Of a stretch of DNA of 10,598 bases, positions 6,698 through 10,598 are shown piece after piece; within the stretch, counting starts at the first letter, position 1; each line of letters begins with the position of its first letter. This DNA comes from Methanosarcinales archaeon (GTDB lineage: Archaea; Halobacteriota; Syntropharchaeia; Alkanophagales; Methanospirareceae): positions 1 through 10,598 of the forward strand of contig JAODGV010000112.1 of assembly GCA_025464425.1 (NCBI GenBank). Direction: 5' to 3'. Under the pieces are notes generated by a model, which saw nothing but the letters and a program-made list of their open reading frames with translations, was not told where the DNA came from and searched no databases. The position numbers and the translations under genes were made by a program.

Positions 6698-7150
6698 ATG
6701 CTGCGAGATGAACTCTACAGGGAGGAGATACTGGAGATAGCTCGTAAGATACTACATGAGGGACCGATCTGCAACCACTGCCTGGGCAGACAATTCGCGA
6801 AAATATCATCAGGCGTGTCGAACGAGATACGAGGAGAGATAGTGAGAGAGCTACTCACGGGCGCGGTACAGGACGGCAAATGCTGGCTCTGTAACGGGCT
6901 ATTCGCCGAACTCGATAGATGGGTAGAAGCCGCTCTGAAGAAGTTAAGCAGGTATGAGTATGACTCTTTCCTGGTGGGTACGAAACTGAGCGGACTGCTG
7001 ATGGCGAACGAGGAATTGATGTGGGAACTGACGGGTGCTATCTTCGCCGAGCCGCTGAAAGCCGAGCTGAACCGTGAGGTGGGCAAGAGGATAGAGCGAG
7101 CAACGGGTAAGCGTGTGGATTTGGAGAGCCGGATATCGTTGTCATATTGA
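6698..7150 (+). CDS. pus10: tRNA pseudouridine synthase Pus10, N-terminal part (frameshifted)
   Basis: Archaeal Pus10 makes pseudouridine at tRNA positions 54 and 55. This frame encodes the N-terminal THUMP-bearing part, with two CxxC pairs (C25/C28 in CNHCLGRQFA and C62/C65 in CWLCNG) that bind zinc in the family. Homology runs through TGKRVDLE (codon 143, ending at 7126). The remaining residues, SRISLSY, are out of frame and end at TGA 7148-7150. From base 7129 the next frame reads PDIVVILNLW, which is the expected continuation. I chose ATG 6698 over TTG 6692 because it gives the usual N-terminus. Unless the frameshift is a sequencing error or is programmed, this half lacks the catalytic domain and would be inactive. 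Confidence 0.88.
   Translation: MLRDELYREEILEIARKILHEGPICNHCLGRQFAKISSGVSNEIRGEIVRELLTGAVQDGKCWLCNGLFAELDRWVEAALKKLSRYEYDSFLVGTKLSGLLMANEELMWELTGAIFAEPLKAELNREVGKRIERATGKRVDLESRISLSY
7121..7131 (+). other. Frameshift site inside pus10
   Basis: The upstream frame is correct through GAG (7124-7126) and the downstream frame is correct from CCG (7129-7131). Two bases (AG, 7127-7128) stand where one codon is expected, so one base is missing or a -1 shift is needed. Rereading G7126 would give VDLE-E-PDIVVIL, a natural Pus10 sequence. The local GGAGAGCC is not a classical X-XXY-YYZ slippery site. With one base restored the gene encodes about 407 residues, the normal family length. Confidence 0.8.
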
Positions 7151-7920
7151 ACCTCTGGAATGATGACATCGAACTGGATGTGAGACCGGTCTTCATTTAC
7201 GGCAGATACCTGAAATACAGGCGAGGCATACCACAGACGAGATGGTACTGTCGTGAATGTCGTGGCAAGGGCTGTGCAAGATGCAACTTCACGGGTAAGA
7301 TGTATGCGGAATCGGTCGAGGAGCTGATAAAAGCGTCTATTATAGATGAGTTCGGTGCAGAGGATATGATATTGCATGGCTGTGGACGAGAGGACATAGA
7401 TGCCCGAATGCTCGGCTCAGGTCGCCCTTTCGTGGTGGAGTTGAAAGAGCCGGTACGGCGTCACGTGGATCTTCAAGCACTGGAGGCGAAGGTCAATGCA
7501 GCCAATATCGGGAAACTGGCGGTCACTTCACTTCAGTACGTGGGCAGGGATATGATCGCCCGAATAAAGAATGCGAATGCGAAGAAGACGTACCGTGTGG
7601 TGGTGGAGCTACGAATACCCGTAAACAAAGAAGCACTGATAGATGCGGTAACGAAACTCAGTGATGCAATGATCGAGCAGCGTACACCGCTCCGTGTGGC
7701 ACATCGTAGAGCGGATCTGGTACGTCAGAGGCGAATATACGAACTGAAATTACTCGGCTATTCGGGCAATACATGCGAACTGGAAGTGAAGTGTGATGGC
7801 GGTCTGTACGTAAAAGAGCTGATATCGGGCGATAGCGGTCGGACGAGTCCGAGCTTCAGTGATATGCTGGGTGTAGAAGCGGAAGTGAAGGAGCTGGATG
7901 TTATTGATGTCGAATTATAG
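7147..7920 (+). CDS. pus10: tRNA pseudouridine synthase Pus10, catalytic C-terminal part (frameshifted)
   Basis: This part holds the catalytic domain. Counting from the TTG at 7147, it has VRPVFIYGRYLKYRRGIPQT (12-31), a four-cysteine cluster C35/C38/C43/C46, the active-site motif GCGREDIDARMLGSGRPFVV (78-97) whose ED-I-D-AR segment carries the catalytic Asp, and the C-terminal GLYVKELISGDSGRTSPSF (219-237). All are highly typical of archaeal Pus10. The TTG is only where this frame could formally begin; homology extends upstream of it to 7129, so it is the 3' part of one gene rather than a second gene. The overlap with the upstream frame (7147-7150, TTGA) could allow some reinitiation, but there is no ribosome binding site. 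No gene follows closely; the next starts 105 bp on with its own promoter. Confidence 0.9.
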   Translation: MNLWNDDIELDVRPVFIYGRYLKYRRGIPQTRWYCRECRGKGCARCNFTGKMYAESVEELIKASIIDEFGAEDMILHGCGREDIDARMLGSGRPFVVELKEPVRRHVDLQALEAKVNAANIGKLAVTSLQYVGRDMIARIKNANAKKTYRVVVELRIPVNKEALIDAVTKLSDAMIEQRTPLRVAHRRADLVRQRRIYELKLLGYSGNTCELEVKCDGGLYVKELISGDSGRTSPSFSDMLGVEAEVKELDVIDVEL

Positions 7921-8025
7921 CACTATCCCGGGAATGTGGTTGATCCAGCAGAGCAAAATTGCTTTATTTGAGCAATATTCCAAATCATTAACTATAAATC
8001 AGGTATTTGTCTATCATGCCATTAT
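7921..8025 (+). promoter_or_regulatory. Promoter of the FilR1-type regulator gene
   Basis: TATAAAT (7993-7999) lies about 26 bases before position 8022, so transcription should begin at or next to ATG 8026, giving a leaderless mRNA. No Shine-Dalgarno precedes that ATG, which fits. Upstream, AGCAA-aa-TTGCT (7952-7963) is a short inverted repeat and GAGCAA recurs at 7951 and 7970. This could be an operator for autoregulation, but that is speculative. Confidence 0.5.
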
Positions 8026-8907
8026 ATGGCAACTAAATTACATGAGGAAGGCGAGCTAACCGTGGTCACGAGGGGAAGAATGGGTATAAGTAGTATAAGA
8101 GAGCGGAATGCCCGTAATATCCATAAAGCGCTCCATATCGCGGTTTGTTCCGAACTGAGGAGAAACACCATTATCGCCCTGCGTGAGGGTATGATGCCGC
8201 TGAGCGAGTTGCGGGCTGAGCTCGCGGTGAGTTCCACAACCGCGATACATGCATTACGAGAACTGGAGAAGCACAATCTCGTATTTCAGGATGAACGCCG
8301 ATATTATGGATTGACGAAAATCGGAGAGATTGTAGCGTTAAAATTGATTGATTTCACCGATGCGGTCGCTGTGCTGAAGAAGTATGAGGACTTCTGGCTT
8401 ACTCATGACCTCAGCGGGATTCCACCTCATTTGCTCGAGAAGATCGGACGGTTGAAGGATTCCATTCTAATAGAAGCTCCTGTTACTGATCTTTTTAAAG
8501 TGCATTCTTCCTATATTGACATGATAACAAAGGCAAAAGAAATAAAAGGTGTTTCCCCTATATTTGTTCCTGAGCTCACATTCGTATATGAAACAGTAAC
8601 AATCAAGAAAAAAAGCGATGTCCAGCTCATAGTAACAAGAGAAGTATTGGATAAAATATTGGATGCAATAGATAATGAGTCTTTTAAAAAATCCATTAAA
8701 GATGGAAGTCTTAAATTGTATATAGTGAAAGGGGATGTAAAAGTTGCTTTTACTGTTACTGATTATTGCCTCTCTTTTGGCTTATTTAACCTTGGTGGGA
8801 CATACGATTGGAATAGGGACTTGAGGAATTATAGCAAAGAAGCGATAGAATGGGGGGAGGAACTCTTTGAATGGTACCTCAAGCGATCTGAAAGGGTTAT
8901 GATTTAG
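8026..8907 (+). CDS. Winged-helix transcriptional regulator, FilR1/DUF1724 type
   Basis: The 293-residue product has an N-terminal winged helix-turn-helix (about 38-105; MPLSELRAELAVSSTTAIHA is the HTH core and RRYYGLTKIGEIVAL the wing end). A C-terminal domain (about 118-290) resembles the FilR1 middle domain (DUF1724), known from a regulator of methanogenesis in Methanosarcinales/Methanotrichales. Landmarks are EDFWLTHDLSGIPPHLLEKI (121-140) and the terminal GGTYDWNRDL (257-266). The target genes here are unknown. The start is uncertain: ATG 8026 fits a leaderless mRNA, but ATG 8080 (M19) has AGGGG four bases upstream and would drop an atypical basic N-terminal tail. G+C falls from about 50% to about 31% at codon 145, close to the domain boundary. 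UbiA follows after 35 bp. Confidence 0.87.
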   Translation: MATKLHEEGELTVVTRGRMGISSIRERNARNIHKALHIAVCSELRRNTIIALREGMMPLSELRAELAVSSTTAIHALRELEKHNLVFQDERRYYGLTKIGEIVALKLIDFTDAVAVLKKYEDFWLTHDLSGIPPHLLEKIGRLKDSILIEAPVTDLFKVHSSYIDMITKAKEIKGVSPIFVPELTFVYETVTIKKKSDVQLIVTREVLDKILDAIDNESFKKSIKDGSLKLYIVKGDVKVAFTVTDYCLSFGLFNLGGTYDWNRDLRNYSKEAIEWGEELFEWYLKRSERVMI

Positions 8908-8942
8908 AATGCGCTTGATGTCCCCTTCCCAGAGATGGATTG

Positions 8943-9881
8943 ATGACCTATGTAGAGAGCCCTCATGTAAAAAATAGGTGTAATAAAATATATTATTTAA
9001 TATCCCTTCCGTTTCAATATTTCTATTTATTGTCTGATAAATTCATATCTTTCTTGACTGTAAGTTCTACATTCATCGCTATAAATGCGGCTTTATTAGC
9101 TTATTTCTCCTTCTTACTCTATGATGTAAAAGTTAATTTAAACTTACTCATTGCCTCTTTTCTCCTTACTTTTGCTGTATACAACCTTAATAAACTGACG
9201 GATATAAAAGAGGATTCGGTAAATGTGCCGGAAAGGGCGGGATTCATCGAAAAGAATAAGAATTGTATTATTTTTGCTGTGGCTGCATCGTACGTTGCTG
9301 CTTTCACGTTATCCTTTTTGCAAAACCCTCTTGCTATTTTTATAATCCTTTTCCCGTTCTGCATTGGGATCGTGTACAGTATAAAAATATCAAACTTCCG
9401 GTTGAAGGACATAACGGGTATAAAAAACTTCATAATTGCATTATCTTGGGCGGTGATAGGGACTTTTCTACCCTTAACCATCCCCTTTCGTAATTTCATC
9501 CTAATCCCCGTAATTTTCTACTTCTTTTTCATCAAAGTTTTTTCGGGTTCGATTATTTTTGACGTTCGCGACATTGAAGGTGATAAAATAAGCGGTGTAA
9601 GGACAATACCGGTAGTTTTTGGTATGCAGAACACAAAAAATCTGCTTCTGATCCTTAACTCAACACTGATACCATGGCTCACGATTTCTTATCTCTCGGG
9701 CTTTTTCCACCAGTATCTCCCGGTTTTGATCTTCTCCATTGCTTATGGATACTGGCATATCATACATTTTTGTAAAGAAGGGCTAAAAATAGGTAAGTCA
9801 CTGGATCTGCTCGTTGATGGTGAGTGGATACCTGTGGCGATACTGTGTATTGTGATACAATTCGTGCTTAGCTCACGTTAA
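8943..9881 (+). CDS. UbiA-family prenyltransferase
   Basis: These integral membrane enzymes transfer an isoprenyl chain from its diphosphate to an acceptor. Archaeal acceptors include geranylgeranylglyceryl phosphate (ether lipids) and quinone or heme precursors. The 312-residue product (from ATG 8943; a TTG lies one codon earlier) shows the first Asp-rich motif N83-x3-D87-x3-D91 in NKLTDIKED and the second, D207-x2-D210-x3-D214, in DVRDIEGDKISGVRTIPVVF. About seven to nine hydrophobic segments surround them. Both Mg-diphosphate motifs are intact. The acceptor cannot be told; the short soluble N-terminus and divergence mean I do not call it DGGGP synthase. The gene is AT-rich, lies 35 bp after the regulator gene and may be co-transcribed with it. 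It converges with the next gene, 17 bp away. Confidence 0.88.
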   Translation: MTYVESPHVKNRCNKIYYLISLPFQYFYLLSDKFISFLTVSSTFIAINAALLAYFSFLLYDVKVNLNLLIASFLLTFAVYNLNKLTDIKEDSVNVPERAGFIEKNKNCIIFAVAASYVAAFTLSFLQNPLAIFIILFPFCIGIVYSIKISNFRLKDITGIKNFIIALSWAVIGTFLPLTIPFRNFILIPVIFYFFFIKVFSGSIIFDVRDIEGDKISGVRTIPVVFGMQNTKNLLLILNSTLIPWLTISYLSGFFHQYLPVLIFSIAYGYWHIIHFCKEGLKIGKSLDLLVDGEWIPVAILCIVIQFVLSSR

Positions 9882-9898
9882 TCATTTTTGAGGGAGTA

Positions 9899-10555
9899 TC
9901 AGGCTTCCTGTATTAACTTATAGATTCTCATTCGCTCATTATCAAATACTTTCTCAAATCCTTCTACATCGTCACCGTAAATCATTTCCATTCCTATTGT
10001 TTCTCTCTTCACTATTTCTCTTCTTGCTATTCTGTCCATGGTGAAATTCCCGGTGACGTAATCATCGGGGTTTTCCCCGGAAGCTAAAGCTATCACACCA
10101 AATTTCCAGGTATCTTCTGGATAGACAACAAGAACATAATCAGCCCCGTATTTTCGCGCTATTCTCATGGATTCGGTGGAATTTTCCGCAACAAAGAAGC
10201 TGGCAACGTCCCTTACCTTTTCTTCAGATTCATAGGGATACCATAATTCGTATTCAATCCAGCTCCATGGATATCTATGCCTGCCCGCGATGGTCTCTTT
10301 TATGTTTCGAGAAGCTTCCCTTATCACCACCGCCCTATGCCCTATCTTCTCGATACCATCCGCATAGTCCCACCATGCTAAGACCGTTTCACCCTCTTTC
10401 GTGTTGTTCGCCAGCCATGAGAAACCTTCGTACAATTTCTCGTCCTGTATTTCCCATTTCAAAGCCTGCATGTCCCGAAAATCCAGCCACATCCCTGTTA
10501 TTGCAATTGCAATTATTGTAACACTCACAATCCCGATAATGATTTCTCTTTTCAT
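9899..10555 (-). CDS. Membrane-anchored WWDY protein resembling the STT3/AglB soluble domain
   Basis: The 218-residue product starts with a short basic stretch and one membrane helix (about 5-24), so it is probably anchored with the rest outside the cell. The segment LYEGFSWLANNTKEGETVLA (41-60) followed by WWDYADGIEKIGHRAVV recalls the C-terminal globular domain of oligosaccharyltransferase STT3/AglB, whose WWDYG motif contacts the acceptor sequon. Here the Gly is Ala (65). Later IARKYGADYVLVV (132-144) also fits the STT3 fold. The 10 or more STT3 membrane helices and their catalytic Asp residues are absent, so it is not itself a transferase. Three N-x-S/T sequons occur (N50, N125, N170). 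It has a complete start with a purine-rich ribosome binding site, so it is not an obvious truncation. Role unknown. Confidence 0.6.
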   Translation of the reverse strand: MKREIIIGIVSVTIIAIAITGMWLDFRDMQALKWEIQDEKLYEGFSWLANNTKEGETVLAWWDYADGIEKIGHRAVVIREASRNIKETIAGRHRYPWSWIEYELWYPYESEEKVRDVASFFVAENSTESMRIARKYGADYVLVVYPEDTWKFGVIALASGENPDDYVTGNFTMDRIARREIVKRETIGMEMIYGDDVEGFEKVFDNERMRIYKLIQEA

Positions 10556-10598
10556 TCTTCCTTCCTTCCTCTTCTCAATTTATGTGCTTTTGTGATTT
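10556..10598 (-). promoter_or_regulatory. Upstream region of the WWDY protein gene
   Basis: On the minus strand, GGAAGGAAGGAAGA runs directly into the ATG and would serve as a Shine-Dalgarno-like site. CATAAATT (10584 down to 10577) is a weak TATA-like stretch, but it lies so close that it would give a leaderless start, at odds with the purine-rich site. The true promoter may lie outside the window. Confidence 0.35.

Noticed and set aside
6715..7377. 220-codon minus-strand frame spanning the pus10 break
   Set aside because: It crosses the frameshift without interruption but has no recognisable domain and is opposite clear Pus10 sequence.
7147..7920. Second half of Pus10 as an independent gene starting at TTG 7147
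   Set aside because: Homology continues upstream of the TTG to 7129 in the same frame and there is no ribosome binding site, so it is one frameshifted gene.
9119..9499. 126-codon minus-strand frame opposite the UbiA gene
   Set aside because: Antisense shadow; the plus strand carries both Asp-rich UbiA motifs in one continuous frame.
1..10598. CRISPR array, tRNA or rRNA genes
   Set aside because: No regularly spaced repeats, cloverleaf or rRNA-like stretches were found on reading either strand; the gene-free stretches are short apart from 190-671.

Overview
The window is chromosomal DNA from an archaeon with tetrahydromethanopterin/methanofuran C1 metabolism, meaning a methanogen, an ANME-type methanotroph or a relative such as the Syntrophoarchaeia. 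The evidence is an FwdB (formylmethanofuran dehydrogenase) gene, an archaeal Pus10, a Rv2949c-like chorismate lyase, a FilR1-type regulator, TATA-box promoters and one probably leaderless start. I cannot name the genus from sequence alone.

Layout, left to right. (1) 1-671: the 3' end of an isoprenylcysteine methyltransferase-like gene, then about 480 bp without an intact gene. This stretch holds strong inverted repeats (208-318), one part of which resembles an integron attC site, a short broken ORF resembling the start of a small retropepsin-like protein (385-498), and an unexplained open frame. (2) 672-4252, minus strand: purL followed by fwdB, joined by an ATGA stop/start overlap; purine synthesis and the CO2/formylmethanofuran step are translationally linked here. 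(3) 4253-4409: a divergent promoter region. (4) 4410-6073, plus strand: an MscS-type channel gene overlapping nth (endonuclease III). (5) 6065-6601, minus strand: a chorismate lyase-like gene whose 3' end overlaps that of nth. (6) 6602-6697: a second divergent promoter with a palindromic TATA element. (7) 6698-7920, plus strand: Pus10, broken by a one-base frameshift near 7127. (8) 8026-9881, plus strand: a wHTH/FilR1-type regulator and a UbiA-family prenyltransferase. (9) 9899-10555, minus strand: a membrane-anchored protein carrying the WWDY motif known from the oligosaccharyltransferase STT3/AglB.

How the genes may work together: FwdB makes formyl-methanofuran, which passes its formyl group to tetrahydromethanopterin. 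The chorismate lyase homologue would make 4-hydroxybenzoate, a precursor of that pterin cofactor. FilR1-type regulators are associated with methanogenesis genes. The link between these genes is inferred from family knowledge; they are not in one operon.

Base composition is mosaic. By hand count, 8101-8460 is about 50% G+C and 8461-8700 about 31%. The switch falls inside the regulator gene, and sampled sequence beyond it stays AT-rich. The left end (1-180) is also AT-rich. The most notable observations are the Pus10 frameshift, the stand-alone STT3-like WWDY protein, the attC-like palindrome just behind a gene, and the composition break inside the regulator gene.
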